64,000 nucleotides of DNA from Vibrio sp. 16 (GCF_963681195.1 NZ_OY808997.1:2356001-2420000); one strand, 5' to 3'. Positions 25,707 through 35,505 are shown, numbered from the stretch's first letter. Program-made: numbers and translations. The notes: a model not told the origin generated them from the letters alone.

Positions 25707-27878
25707 CTACAACTTTTCTAATTTAGCGTACGCCGTTACCAGCCATTTGATCCCTTCGCCGTTAAAAGCAACTTGAACTCGGCTTTGCGGACCACTGCCT
25801 TCAAAGTTGATGATGGTACCTTCGCCAAATTTCGGATGCATAACGCGTGAACCCAAACTAAAACCTGTTTCATTGAAGTTCTCTTTCACCACAGTTTGGC
25901 TAAAGCGACCCGAACTGGTTGGCCTGCTTACCTGCGCCTTCATACGCACTTCATCCAGACAGGTTTCTGGCAACTCACGGATAAAACGTGACGGCTTGTG
26001 GTACTTATCTTGACCGTACAAGCGACGCATTTCCGCGTAGGTGATGTAGAGCTTTTCCATCGCACGAGTCATGCCCACATAACAAAGGCGACGCTCCTCT
26101 TCCAAGCGGCCCGCTTCTTCCGCAGACATCTGGCTTGGGAACATCCCCTCTTCGACACCGACCATAAAGACCAATGGAAACTCAAGGCCTTTGGCACTGT
26201 GTAGCGTCATCAGTTGGACGGCATCCTCAAACTCATCCGCTTGGCCTTCTCCCGCTTCTAAAGCCGCGTGAGTTAAAAACGCAGTCAATAGCGTCATCTC
26301 TTCCGCTTCTTCTGGTTTTTCAAATTGGCGGGTTGCCGTAACCAGCTCTTCCAAGTTCTCAATACGCGCTTTAGACTTTTCACCTTTCTCTTGCTCGTAC
26401 ATGGCGAACAGACCCGAATACTTGATCACGTGGTCGGTTTGTTCATGCAGCGGCATTTCACAGGTGTCATCTTCTAGTGCGTTGACCAATTCAACAAAAC
26501 GACTCAGGGCACCTGCAGCACGGCCAGCCAGCACTTTATCATCTAGCAGGCGGATGCTCGCTTCCCACATCGTGCAACCTTGATCTCGGGCGGCAAAGCG
26601 AATCGTTTCTAAGGTTTTATCACCCAAGCCACGAGTCGGAGTATTCACAACACGTTCAAATGCTGCGTCGTCGTTGCGGTTAGCCATCAAACGCAGGTAA
26701 CTAAGCGCATCTTTAATTTCTTGACGCTCGAAGAATCGCATTCCGCCATAGATTCGGTAAGGCAACCCCGCTTGGATTAGCGCTTCTTCTAGAACACGTG
26801 ACTGGGCGTTGTTGCGGTAGAGCATGGCGGCATCATTCAAAGCACCGCCTTTGTCTTGCCACTCTTTCACTTTGTTGACGGCAAAGCGTGCTTCATCAAG
26901 CTCGTTGTAAGCCGAATAAACCGAAATAGGCTCACCTTCTGCACCTTCAGTCCACAACTCTTTACCCATACGTTCCGTGTTATTGGCGATCAGAGCATTC
27001 GATGCTTCAAGGATGGTTTTGGTTGAGCGGTAGTTTTGCTCCAAACGAATGGTATTCACGCTTGGAAACTCTAAGGTGAACTTCTCGATGTTTTCGATTT
27101 TAGCACCACGCCAACCATAGATAGACTGGTCGTCATCCCCAACAATCATTACATGCGAATCTGGCCCTGCCATCATACGCAACCAAGCATATTGGATGTT
27201 GTTGGTATCTTGGAATTCGTCAACCAGAATGTGCTTAAAGCGCGCTTGGTAATGCTCACGAATGTGCTTTTTATCGCGCAGTAACTCATGGGCACGAAGT
27301 AGAATTTCGGCAAAGTCGACTAAGCCAGCACGATCGCACGCTTCTTGGTACGCGGTATACAGTTGAAGGTAAGTTTTGGTGATTGGATCGCCATAGGCAT
27401 CAATGTGATTCGGGCGAAGACCTTCATCTTTTTTACCGTTAATCCACCAGCTGACCTGGCGTGCTGGCCACTGTTTCTCATCCAGATTTTGTGCCTTAAT
27501 CAAGCGGCGCAGTAAGCGTTGCTGATCATCACTGTCGATGATCTGGAAGTCTTCTGGCAGCTTGGCATCAAGATAGTGAGCGCGAAGGATTCGATGGCAA
27601 ATACCATGGAAAGTCCCGTTCCACATCCCAGAGGCACTGCCCATCATTAACTCTTCAATACGACCACGCATTTCTGCCGCGGCCTTGTTGGTAAAGGTCA
27701 CCGACATGATAGAAAACGGTGATGCCTGCTCAACTGACATTAACCAAGCAATGCGGTGCACTAGGACTCGTGTCTTACCACTTCCCGCACCAGCAAGGAC
27801 AAGTAAGTTTTCTAGAGGGGCGGCAACGGCTTCACGCTGTTTATCGTTCAGACCATCGAGGAGTAATGAAGGATCCAT
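25707..27878 (-). CDS. uvrD: DNA helicase II UvrD
   Basis: A superfamily 1A 3'-5' helicase of 723 aa (E. coli UvrD 720) acting in nucleotide excision and mismatch repair. Motif I is [19 protein letters not shown] (about 29-47), with VDEFQDTNNIQYAW (II), [13 protein letters not shown] (III), LEQNYRS (IV) and VGMTRAMEKLYIT (VI). The C-terminus GSRVMHPKFGEGTIINFEGSG is the UvrD/PcrA Tudor-like tail that contacts RNA polymerase. A second, distinct helicase of this family at 61378-63396 is Rep. No clear terminator follows. Confidence 0.97.
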   Translation of the reverse strand: MDPSLLLDGLNDKQREAVAAPLENLLVLAGAGSGKTRVLVHRIAWLMSVEQASPFSIMSVTFTNKAAAEMRGRIEELMMGSASGMWNGTFHGICHRILRAHYLDAKLPEDFQIIDSDDQQRLLRRLIKAQNLDEKQWPARQVSWWINGKKDEGLRPNHIDAYGDPITKTYLQLYTAYQEACDRAGLVDFAEILLRAHELLRDKKHIREHYQARFKHILVDEFQDTNNIQYAWLRMMAGPDSHVMIVGDDDQSIYGWRGAKIENIEKFTLEFPSVNTIRLEQNYRSTKTILEASNALIANNTERMGKELWTEGAEGEPISVYSAYNELDEARFAVNKVKEWQDKGGALNDAAMLYRNNAQSRVLEEALIQAGLPYRIYGGMRFFERQEIKDALSYLRLMANRNDDAAFERVVNTPTRGLGDKTLETIRFAARDQGCTMWEASIRLLDDKVLAGRAAGALSRFVELVNALEDDTCEMPLHEQTDHVIKYSGLFAMYEQEKGEKSKARIENLEELVTATRQFEKPEEAEEMTLLTAFLTHAALEAGEGQADEFEDAVQLMTLHSAKGLEFPLVFMVGVEEGMFPSQMSAEEAGRLEEERRLCYVGMTRAMEKLYITYAEMRRLYGQDKYHKPSRFIRELPETCLDEVRMKAQVSRPTSSGRFSQTVVKENFNETGFSLGSRVMHPKFGEGTIINFEGSGPQSRVQVAFNGEGIKWLVTAYAKLEKL

Positions 27879-28147
27879 TCTGTGCTCAGCTACTGGTTAT
27901 CTATACATGAAAAGTGATTATAACCTAAACAGCCCCCGCATTTCAGAACAAAAACAAGAAAAATTTACGCGATAAAAATCGATATAAATTAACCACTTAA
28001 ATAAAAATAAAAAATGGATCAGTGGTTTTCGATAAATTTTTTGAAAGTTTTTTCATCCCCTTTCTATCTTGTTTAGTAAGCAAGTTGCTGGAAAAACAAC
28101 CGCCACTTGCCCACATAAGTAAAGGAATTAAGTCTGAGGATAATACA

Positions 28148-28408
28148 ATGAAAAAATCGAATCTTGCTGTTACTGCTGCTGTTACAGGTTTACTGGCTCT
28201 AGGTGGTTCAATGTTGACTGCTGCCCCTGCGCTAGCGGCAGAAAAAGAGAAATGCTACGGCGTCTCTAAAGCGGGCAAAAACGACTGTGCAACCAAAACC
28301 AGTTCATGTGCTGGTACTGCAAAAGAAGACAATCAAACTGACGCGTTTGTGGTTGTCCCTAAAGGACTGTGTGGCAAGTTGACGGGCGGCAGCACTCAAT
28401 CTTCATAA
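28148..28408 (+). CDS. bufA: bufferin-type copper-binding peptide precursor, BufA1-like (DUF2282)
   Basis: The precursor has 86 aa. The signal peptide spans about residues 1-28 (MKKSNLAV...[10 protein letters not shown]). The mature part of about 55 residues has four cysteines in the DUF2282 pattern: KCYGV, NDCAT, SSCAG and GLCGK. In characterised bufferins such cysteines are converted to copper-chelating heterocycles by the BufB/BufC enzymes encoded next to it, and the peptide buffers copper in the periplasm. The start at 28148 has GAGGA 8 bp upstream; the open frame extends 126 bp further without a signal peptide. First gene of bufA-bufB-bufC-doxX. A strong intercistronic hairpin follows. 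Confidence 0.9.
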   Translation: MKKSNLAVTAAVTGLLALGGSMLTAAPALAAEKEKCYGVSKAGKNDCATKTSSCAGTAKEDNQTDAFVVVPKGLCGKLTGGSTQSS

Positions 28409-28426
28409 CACCTATTGTCTGTCCGT

Positions 28427-28463
28427 AAGGTAAACGGTTTAGGCTCAACAAGCCGTTTACCTT
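28427..28463 (+). promoter_or_regulatory. intercistronic hairpin between bufA and bufB
   Basis: AAGGTAAACGG and CCGTTTACCTT form an 11-bp perfect stem with a 15-nt loop. No T run follows, so it is more likely an mRNA-stabilising or partial-attenuation element than a full terminator. It would allow more peptide precursor than modifying enzyme. Confidence 0.65.
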
Positions 28464-28487
28464 CCCCCACTCGCCAAGGATTCGCCC

Positions 28488-29351
28488 GTGAAAAATCATA
28501 ACTATCACAACCATATTGGTGTGGGGTTACGAACGCCACACTTGGATTATTTTACCCACCAGAAGCCTGCGCTCTCTTGGTTAGAAATCCACAGCGAAAA
28601 CTACTTTCGTCCTTACTCAGCCGCTCGCCAACAACTGCGCCAAATCGCCCAAGACTACCAAATTAGCTGTCATGGGATTGGTTTATCTTTAGGCAGTGTT
28701 GCTCGGGTAGATCAAACACACCTTCAACAAATCAAAAGCTTAGTCGACGAGTTAGAGCCGTTTCTTGTCTCTGACCATTTAAGCTGGAGTGAAAACGGCG
28801 GTCACCACTTCAATGACCTGCTGCCACTTCCCTACACCGTTGAAGCGCTAGACGTTTTTTGTCGTAACGTCGCGGAAGTGCAAGACCACTTACAACGCCC
28901 AATCCTGATAGAGAATCCGTCAAGCTACGTTAAGTTTGCCCATTCCACCATTCCTGAGTGGGAGTTTCTAGCCGAGGTTCAACGTCGCACTGATTGTCGA
29001 CTTCTATTGGATTTGAACAATATTCACGTTTCCGCTTTCAATCACGGCTTCGATACCCAAACCTATTTGGATGCGATTCCGGCTGAGCATGTGGATGAAA
29101 TTCATTTGGCAGGATTCACCATCAAACAGCTAGAGAAAGGCGAAGTCTGGATTGATACCCATAGCCAACCAGTCAGTGACGAAGTTTGGCAACTCTACAC
29201 ACAATGGCTATCGCAACACGGCTCTCGCCATACGCTCATCGAATGGGATCTCGATATTCCGCAGCCTGAGGTTTTGCTCGCGGAAGCTGGCAAAGCGAAT
29301 GATTATCTGCACCAGCATCTTGAAGAAAGTCAGCCAAGGAGAGCGTCATGA
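28488..29351 (+). CDS. bufB: MNIO-family peptide-modifying enzyme BufB (DUF692)
   Basis: A TIM-barrel protein of 287 aa in the multinuclear non-heme iron oxidase family (MbnB relatives). Metal-site motifs in order are IGVGLR, EIHSENYF, SCHGIGLSLG, VSDHLSW, LIENPSSYV, LLDLNNIHVSAFNHG, EIHLAGF, DTHSQPV and EWDLDIP. It should oxidise cysteines of the BufA peptide to thiooxazole-type copper ligands with help from BufC. GTG start with AAGGA 8 bp upstream. Its stop overlaps the bufC start by 4 bp. Confidence 0.92.
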   Translation: MKNHNYHNHIGVGLRTPHLDYFTHQKPALSWLEIHSENYFRPYSAARQQLRQIAQDYQISCHGIGLSLGSVARVDQTHLQQIKSLVDELEPFLVSDHLSWSENGGHHFNDLLPLPYTVEALDVFCRNVAEVQDHLQRPILIENPSSYVKFAHSTIPEWEFLAEVQRRTDCRLLLDLNNIHVSAFNHGFDTQTYLDAIPAEHVDEIHLAGFTIKQLEKGEVWIDTHSQPVSDEVWQLYTQWLSQHGSRHTLIEWDLDIPQPEVLLAEAGKANDYLHQHLEESQPRRAS

Positions 29352-30109
29352 CTCTTTCCCTAGCCCAGTTACAACATCAATTTGCCAAGGCGCTGCACTA
29401 CCAAGCAACCGGTGAAGAGTGTGAGATAGTCAGCGACCACTTTACCGCTGATGAACGTATGCAGATTTATCGCAACAACTTCATCATTGGCTTGAGTGAA
29501 GTTCTAGAGGCAACGTACCCCATGGTTTGCGCTTTGGTTGGCGAAGAGTGCTTTGGCCAATTAGCCCGCCAGCATGTGCTTGCCTACCCATTGCAAGTCG
29601 GGGATGTCAGTGATTATGGAGAGCATTTTTCGCACACTATCGAACGCTTCCCAGCGGTTGTTGAAGCTGCGCCTTATGCCACCGATGTCGCCCGTTTCGA
29701 ATGGTGTATCGATATGGCTCAGCAGCAACAAGGCAATGTATCTGCGCCAGACACTCTATTGCCTTTAGCCAAGTTAGCCGAGGTAGAGCCGGTGCAGCAA
29801 ACCTCAATTCATCTACATTTGTGGCCAGGTGTGATGCCATTTCAATCCCAATATGCGCTATTTGCGCTAAAAAAAGCCATTGAAAGCAATCAGTTTGATG
29901 ATTTGGTTTTAGATAAGCCTCAACAGGGCGTGATCTGCTGCTCCCAACAGGGTGAAGTGTGGATGCAGCCTCTCGACGGTGAGGCTTTTGAACTGCTGCA
30001 ACACCTGCATTCTGGTCGTACCTTGGGTGAGATACCACCTCATACACTCCAACACCTAAATTATTTTGTCGAAAGCAACGTGGTTGCTGGATTTTCGCTC
30101 GCGCGGTAA
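29348..30109 (+). CDS. bufC: BufB partner protein BufC (DUF2063)
   Basis: The product has 253 aa. Its N-terminal part (about 1-95, SLAQLQHQFAKALHY...MQIYRNNFIIGLSEVLEATYPMVCALVG) is the DUF2063 domain, once labelled DNA-binding. The C-terminal part is the winged-helix-like recognition region found in MbnC-type partners. Such proteins present the precursor peptide to the MNIO enzyme. The ATG overlaps the bufB stop (ATGA), so the two are made together, as in other MNIO pairs. Confidence 0.88.
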   Translation: MTLSLAQLQHQFAKALHYQATGEECEIVSDHFTADERMQIYRNNFIIGLSEVLEATYPMVCALVGEECFGQLARQHVLAYPLQVGDVSDYGEHFSHTIERFPAVVEAAPYATDVARFEWCIDMAQQQQGNVSAPDTLLPLAKLAEVEPVQQTSIHLHLWPGVMPFQSQYALFALKKAIESNQFDDLVLDKPQQGVICCSQQGEVWMQPLDGEAFELLQHLHSGRTLGEIPPHTLQHLNYFVESNVVAGFSLAR

Positions 30110-30118
30110 GGGGAGACG

Positions 30119-30574
30119 ATGTCTGAATCTATAAAAAACATGCTCAATCACTACGATGCTCTGATCGAAAAATCGCAGGCGGTTGTGGTGCCATTACTTT
30201 TGCTTTTTTGTCGAGTGTGGGTCGCTTGGGTCTTTTTCAATGCGGGCTTAACCAAAATATCGACATGGGATAGCACACTGTTCTTATTTGAATATGAATA
30301 CCAAGTTCCGCTACTACCTTGGCAACTGGCGGCTTATTTGGGAACGGGTGCAGAGCTTATCTTGCCTATCTTTGTTGCGTTGGGCTTGTTGACAAGACCC
30401 ACCGCAGCGATGCTATTTGCGTTCAATATTATTGCCGTCGTCTCTTACCCGGTATTATGGGAGCAAGGCTTTTATGACCACCAACTATGGGGATTAATGA
30501 TCCTAATCGTTGTGGTATGGGGACCAGGACCACTATCCGTTGATAAGTTATTGCGCGGAAAGTTGGCTGATTAG
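30119..30574 (+). CDS. DoxX-family membrane protein of the bufferin operon
   Basis: The product has 151 aa and four hydrophobic segments (VVVPLLLLFCRVWVAWVFFNAGLTKI; LAAYLGTGAELILPIFVALG; AAMLFAFNIIAVVS; GLMILIVVVWGPG), typical of DoxX. It follows bufC by 9 bp with GGGGAGACG as ribosome-binding site. DoxX proteins commonly close bufferin clusters, probably aiding redox or membrane steps of copper handling; the exact role is unknown. Its stop overlaps the stop of the convergent lipoprotein gene by 4 bp. Confidence 0.87.
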   Translation: MSESIKNMLNHYDALIEKSQAVVVPLLLLFCRVWVAWVFFNAGLTKISTWDSTLFLFEYEYQVPLLPWQLAAYLGTGAELILPIFVALGLLTRPTAAMLFAFNIIAVVSYPVLWEQGFYDHQLWGLMILIVVVWGPGPLSVDKLLRGKLAD

Positions 30575-30789
30575 TTACCGTCGTTCAAGTCTTCTTTGAC
30601 TGAATTCACGGCGTCACGTGAGGCATGGCCAATGGCTTTGGTGGTGTCTCGCGTTGCATGGCCAATGGTTGTCGCAGCATCACGAGTCGCATGACCAATT
30701 TCCGTGCCTGCTTGCTTTAACTCCGCACAACCAGACGCACCTAGTAGTACTAATGCGCTCAATACAAACATCTTACCTAGTTTCAGCAT
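30571..30789 (-). CDS. small lipoprotein with 11-residue repeats
   Basis: The product has 72 aa. A lipoprotein signal ending LLGASGC (Cys at about 21) predicts lipid attachment. After it come three 11-residue repeats, IGHATRDAATT, IGHATRDTTKA and IGHASRDAVNS, which would form an amphipathic helix lying on a membrane or peptidoglycan, followed by an acidic tail. A strong AAGGAGGT lies just before the ATG. The 3' ends of this gene and doxX overlap by 4 bp. Function unknown. Confidence 0.8.
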   Translation of the reverse strand: MLKLGKMFVLSALVLLGASGCAELKQAGTEIGHATRDAATTIGHATRDTTKAIGHASRDAVNSVKEDLNDGN

Positions 30790-30827
30790 ATGACCTCCTT
30801 GCGTACTAAGGTGATTATCATATCAAT

Positions 30828-30864
30828 AAAAAACGCCCCTGACTCAATGAATCAGGGGCGTTTT
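30828..30864 (-). terminator. prlC terminator
   Basis: AAACGCCCCTGA-TTCATTGAG-TCAGGGGCGTTTTTT on the minus strand: a strong stem with flanking A and T runs, 20 bp past the prlC stop. Confidence 0.92.
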
Positions 30865-30884
30865 ATGATTGCGACTAAAACAAA

Positions 30885-32927
30885 TTAAGCGCTGATACCC
30901 GAGTGGCGCAATAGCGCATCAATTTGAGGCTCACGACCACGGAAGCGTTTAAACAGCTCCATTGGCTCTTCACTGCCACCCATTTCAAGAATGTTGTTTA
31001 AGAAACTTTGACCGGTTTCCGCGTTGAAGATGCCTTCTTCTTCAAAACGTGAGAATGCATCCGACGACAACACTTCCGCCCATAGGTAGCTGTAGTAACC
31101 AGCGCTGTAACCACCAGCAAAGATATGGCTAAAGCTATGCGAGAAACGATTCCACTCTAAGCTTGGCAACACCGCCACTTTCGACTTCACTTCAGCTAGG
31201 GTTTCTAAGACACGAGGTCCTACTTCCGGATCAAATTCCGTGTGCAGCGTGAAATCAAACAAGCCAAATTCTAACTGGCGCAAAATAAACATCGCTGATT
31301 GGAAGTTCTTCGCTGCGAGCATCTTATCCAACATCTCTTTTGGCAGTGGCTCACCCGTTTCAAAGTGACCCGAGATAAACGCCAGCGCTTCTTCTTCCCA
31401 GCACCAGTTTTCTAGGAACTGGCTTGGCAATTCAACCGCATCCCACGGCACACCATTGATGCCCGATACCGCACCGGTATCCACTTGCGTCAACATATGG
31501 TGAATACCATGACCAAACTCGTGGAATAGCGTTACCACTTCATCATGGGTGAACAGCGCAGGCTTGTCTCCCACTGGGCGGTTAAAGTTACACGTCAGAT
31601 ACGCCACAGGCGATTGCAGTTCACCTTGAGCATTGATACGACGCACTCGACACTCATCCATCCACGCGCCACCGCGTTTATGTTCACGAGCATACAAGTC
31701 TAGGTAGAAGCTGCCACGCAAGTTGTTGTCAGCATCGAAAATATCGAAGAAGCGTACTGACTCATGCCATGTATCCACGCCCTCTCGCTCTTGAACCGTC
31801 ATACCGAAGACACGTTTTAGCACTTCAAACAGACCGCTCACCGCTTTCGACTCAGGGAAGTAAGGACGCAGCTCTTCATCCGAGATTTGGAACAGGTGCT
31901 GCTTTTGTTTTTCGCTGTAGTAAGCGATGTCCCACAAGTTGAGCTCTTCAACACCGAACTCTGCTTTAGCGAATTGGCGCAGTTCTTCCACTTCACGCTC
32001 GCCTTGCGGTTTCGCTTTGCTCGCCAAATCATTTAAGAAACCAAGTACTTGAGAGGTATTCTCTGCCATTTTGGTGGCTAGAGACTTCTCGCTGTAGGTA
32101 TTAAAACCAAGCATACGAGCAATCTCATGGCGCAGCTTGAGCTGTTCATTGATGATCTCAGTGTTGTCCCACTCACCTGCTTTCGGACCTCGATCCGACG
32201 CACGCGTTACATACGCTTCATACAACTCTTTACGTAACTCTTGGTTATCACAGTACGTCATCACGGGTAGGTAAGACGGGATATCAAGCGTGAGCAAGTA
32301 GCCCTCAAGCTCTTTGGCTTCTGCCGCGGCTTTGGCTGCCGCTAGCGCTGACTCTGGCATACCCGCGAGCTCTTTCTCATCTGCAACATGCTTAGTCCAA
32401 CCCATAGTGGCATCTAGCACGTTGTTAGAGAATTTAGAACCTAGCTCAGACATACGTTTGCTGATCTCACCATAACGATGCTGCTCATCCGCAGGCAAGC
32501 CAATGCCCGACAGCTCAAAGTCGCGTAGAGAATCAGTAATGGTTTTCTTCTGCGCTTGGCTCAGTTTCGCAAACGCATCGCTCGCTTTGATCGCTTTGTA
32601 CGCTTCGAACAGTCCTTTGTGCTGACCAACCCAAGTACCGTACTCAGAAAGTAATGGTAGGCAGCTTTCGTATGCTTCACGCAGCTCATCACTATTGACC
32701 ACTGAGTTCATGTGGCTCACCGGAGACCAAATACGACTTAAGTGATCATCCACCTCTTCGATAGGCGCCACAACGTTCTCCCAGCTTGGCGCGGTATTGT
32801 TTTCCAGTACCGAGTCAATTTTAGCGCGGCACGCCTCGATAGCTTGCTCAACCGCAGGCTTAACGTGCTCAGGCTTAATCTGTGAAAACGGGGGAAGATC
32901 CGTGAAAGTCAGTAATGGGTTAGACAT
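30885..32927 (-). CDS. prlC: oligopeptidase A
   Basis: A zinc metallopeptidase (M3 family) of 680 aa, the same length as E. coli OpdA/PrlC, when started at MSNPLLTF (ATG 32927); seven upstream residues are possible but unlikely. The catalytic motif VTLFHEFGHGIHHML carries HEFGH near residue 470 and the downstream glutamate ligand is in NWCWEEEAL. It degrades signal-peptide fragments and other oligopeptides in the cytoplasm. Divergent from rlmJ, its usual partner gene. Confidence 0.96.
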   Translation of the reverse strand: MSNPLLTFTDLPPFSQIKPEHVKPAVEQAIEACRAKIDSVLENNTAPSWENVVAPIEEVDDHLSRIWSPVSHMNSVVNSDELREAYESCLPLLSEYGTWVGQHKGLFEAYKAIKASDAFAKLSQAQKKTITDSLRDFELSGIGLPADEQHRYGEISKRMSELGSKFSNNVLDATMGWTKHVADEKELAGMPESALAAAKAAAEAKELEGYLLTLDIPSYLPVMTYCDNQELRKELYEAYVTRASDRGPKAGEWDNTEIINEQLKLRHEIARMLGFNTYSEKSLATKMAENTSQVLGFLNDLASKAKPQGEREVEELRQFAKAEFGVEELNLWDIAYYSEKQKQHLFQISDEELRPYFPESKAVSGLFEVLKRVFGMTVQEREGVDTWHESVRFFDIFDADNNLRGSFYLDLYAREHKRGGAWMDECRVRRINAQGELQSPVAYLTCNFNRPVGDKPALFTHDEVVTLFHEFGHGIHHMLTQVDTGAVSGINGVPWDAVELPSQFLENWCWEEEALAFISGHFETGEPLPKEMLDKMLAAKNFQSAMFILRQLEFGLFDFTLHTEFDPEVGPRVLETLAEVKSKVAVLPSLEWNRFSHSFSHIFAGGYSAGYYSYLWAEVLSSDAFSRFEEEGIFNAETGQSFLNNILEMGGSEEPMELFKRFRGREPQIDALLRHSGISA

Positions 32928-33079
32928 AAAGCATTCCTTTTGATTCAAAGACGTTCTTCAGCGACATCTTTTATTTCTGTTAGATACTAAATATAGGTAG
33001 GTTCAGCAATTTTCAATAGTAACGTATACTAAGAGCCATCATTCATCATGCTCTTTGCACCTATTCTGAGAGAAATATT

Positions 33080-33919
33080 TTGTTAAGTTACCGCCACAGT
33101 TTTCACGCAGGCAACCACGCTGACGTGATTAAGCATATTGTTCAAAGCCTTATCTTGGATTCTCTAAAGCAAAAAGATAAGCCTTTTGTTTACCATGACA
33201 CGCACTCTGGCGTTGGTCGCTACGATTTGACTCACGAATGGTCAGAGAAAACCGGTGAATACAAGCAAGGCATTGCCCGCGTGTGGGACCAAAAAGCGAT
33301 TCCAGCTGAGCTTCAAGGCTACCTTGACGCCATCAAAACACTCAACAACGGTAACACTCTGCGCTACTACCCTGGCTCACCACGAGTCGCACGCGCGCAA
33401 ATTCGCCCGCAAGATCGCATGGTTCTAACCGAACTGCACCCTGCTGATCACCCATTGCTTGAACAAGAGTTCCATCGCGATCGCCAAGTGGCCATTTATA
33501 AAGAAGATGGATTCAAACGCCTAAAAGCGAGCTTGCCACCGCAAGAGCGCCGTGGTTTGGTGTTGATTGACCCACCCTACGAGCTGGCAAAAGAGTATCG
33601 CGATGTGGTGCAAGCGATCTTCCAAAGTTACAAGCGCTGGGCAACGGGCATTTATGCGATTTGGTACCCAGTGGTCAACCGCTGTGACATCGAAGACATG
33701 ATTGAAGGCTTGGAAGGGTTAGGCATTCGCAAAATTCTACAAATCGAACTTGGCGTTGCCCCAGACACCAACGAACGTGGCATGACGGCATCAGGCATGA
33801 TTGTGATCAACCCACCGTGGAAGCTAGAAAGCCAAATGAAAGAAATTTTGCCATTTTTGAAGGAAGCGATTGCACCAGCAACCGGTCACTTCAAAGTGGA
33901 ATGGATTGTTCCGGAATAA
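33080..33919 (+). CDS. rlmJ: 23S rRNA (adenine(2030)-N6)-methyltransferase RlmJ
   Basis: The product has 279 aa. It begins MLSYRHSFHAGNHADVIKH as in E. coli RlmJ and has the catalytic amino-methyltransferase motif LVLIDPPYE (DPPY) near residue 165. It methylates A2030 of 23S rRNA with S-adenosylmethionine. Translation starts at TTG 33080, with a GAGAG ribosome-binding site just upstream; no ATG alternative keeps the conserved N-terminus. Head-to-head with prlC. Confidence 0.95.
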   Translation: MLSYRHSFHAGNHADVIKHIVQSLILDSLKQKDKPFVYHDTHSGVGRYDLTHEWSEKTGEYKQGIARVWDQKAIPAELQGYLDAIKTLNNGNTLRYYPGSPRVARAQIRPQDRMVLTELHPADHPLLEQEFHRDRQVAIYKEDGFKRLKASLPPQERRGLVLIDPPYELAKEYRDVVQAIFQSYKRWATGIYAIWYPVVNRCDIEDMIEGLEGLGIRKILQIELGVAPDTNERGMTASGMIVINPPWKLESQMKEILPFLKEAIAPATGHFKVEWIVPE

Positions 33920-33933
33920 TCGATTTCTAGACG

Positions 33934-33956
33934 GCAGAGCCAAAACGCTCTGCTTT
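33934..33956 (+). terminator. rlmJ terminator
   Basis: GCAGAGC-CAAAAC-GCTCTGC followed by TTTAT, 15 bp after the stop. The T run is short, so strength is moderate. Confidence 0.65.
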
Positions 33957-34121
33957 ATCGCTAAATGTCATAACGACACGCACTTTTTCCCATTGGGAAA
34001 TCGATGATGGTCGATTTATGATAAGAGATAAGGACAGCTATGTGCTGCGATTGAGTTTCAGACTCCTCGCCCCAATGTCATTGGCATAGCAATCAATAAT
34101 TCAAAAAGCTCGGAGAAAGTA

Positions 34122-35480
34122 ATGGCGACTCATTTTGATTACATCTGTATCGGCGGCGGCTCAGGCGGCATCGCATCAGCAAACCGCGCGGCGATGTACG
34201 GCGCGAAAGTAGCCCTAATCGAAGCTCAAGACCTTGGCGGTACCTGTGTCAACGTAGGCTGTGTACCGAAGAAAGTGATGTGGCACGGCGCTCAAATTGC
34301 AGATGCAATGAATCTATACGCTGAAGACTACGGCTTCGATATCGATGTAAAAGGCTTCGACTGGAGCAAACTGGTAGAAAGTCGCCAAGCGTACATTGGT
34401 CGTATTCACCAATCTTACGATCGCGTACTGGGCAACAACAAAGTTAACGTCATTAAAGGCTTTGCTAAGTTTGTTGATGAGAAAACGGTGGAAGTAAATG
34501 GCGAGCACTACACAGCCGATCATATCCTGATTGCTGTTGGCGGTCGTCCAACTATTCCGAACATTCCAGGTGCGGAATACGGCATCGACTCTAACGGCTT
34601 CTTCGAGCTAAACGAGCAACCAAAACGCGTGGCCGTGATCGGCGCAGGTTACATTGCGGTAGAAATCGCTGGTGTACTGAACGCGCTAGGTACTGAAACT
34701 CACCTATTCGTTCGTAAAGAATCTCCACTACGTAGCTTTGACCCAATGATCATTGAAACGCTAGTTGAGGTAATGGACGCAGAAGGTCCTAAGCTGCACA
34801 CGCATTCGATTCCAAAAGAGATCGTAAAAGAAGCGGATGGCAGCCTGACTCTGCACCTAGAAAACGGCAACACGCAAAACGTTGACCAACTGATCTGGGC
34901 AATCGGCCGTCACCCAGCCACGGATGCTATCAACCTTGCATCTACTGGCGTTGAAACTAACGATCGTGGTTACATCAAGGTAAACGAATACCAAGAGACC
35001 AACGTCAAAGGCATCTACTGTGTCGGTGACATCATGGAAGGCGGTATCGAGCTGACGCCAGTTGCGGTTAAAGCAGGTCGCCAGCTTTCAGAGCGTCTGT
35101 TCAACGGCAAAACCAATGCGAAAATGGACTACAACCTAGTGCCAACTGTTGTGTTTAGCCACCCACCGATCGGCACGATTGGTCTAACAACGCAAGAAGC
35201 GGAAGAGAAGTACGGCAAAGACAACGTGAAAGTGTACACGTCTGGCTTTACCGCAATGTACACCGCCGTCACTAAGCACCGTCAGCCATGTAAGATGAAG
35301 CTGGTTTGTGCGGGCGAAGAAGAAAAAGTTGTTGGCCTACACGGCATCGGTTTCACCGTTGATGAGATGATTCAAGGCTTCGGCGTAGCAATGAAGATGG
35401 GCGCAACCAAAGCAGACTTCGACTCTGTTGTGGCGATTCACCCAACGGGCTCTGAAGAGTTCGTTACCATGACGGGTTAG
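34122..35480 (+). CDS. gor: glutathione reductase
   Basis: A flavoprotein disulfide reductase of 452 aa (E. coli Gor 450). FAD motif [13 protein letters not shown] (about 11-23), redox-active pair [13 protein letters not shown] (Cys about 42 and 47), NADPH motif [14 protein letters not shown] with the downstream arginine FVRKES, and the C-terminal catalytic HPTGSEEF. It keeps glutathione reduced with NADPH. A ribosome-binding site GGAGAAAG precedes the ATG. The mobile element begins 25-45 bp after the stop, and the terminator that probably served gor lies beyond the element at 43298. Confidence 0.97.
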   Translation: MATHFDYICIGGGSGGIASANRAAMYGAKVALIEAQDLGGTCVNVGCVPKKVMWHGAQIADAMNLYAEDYGFDIDVKGFDWSKLVESRQAYIGRIHQSYDRVLGNNKVNVIKGFAKFVDEKTVEVNGEHYTADHILIAVGGRPTIPNIPGAEYGIDSNGFFELNEQPKRVAVIGAGYIAVEIAGVLNALGTETHLFVRKESPLRSFDPMIIETLVEVMDAEGPKLHTHSIPKEIVKEADGSLTLHLENGNTQNVDQLIWAIGRHPATDAINLASTGVETNDRGYIKVNEYQETNVKGIYCVGDIMEGGIELTPVAVKAGRQLSERLFNGKTNAKMDYNLVPTVVFSHPPIGTIGLTTQEAEEKYGKDNVKVYTSGFTAMYTAVTKHRQPCKMKLVCAGEEEKVVGLHGIGFTVDEMIQGFGVAMKMGATKADFDSVVAIHPTGSEEFVTMTG

Positions 35481-35505
35481 TGTAGGAAAAGCATCTTGCA
35501 CACAT

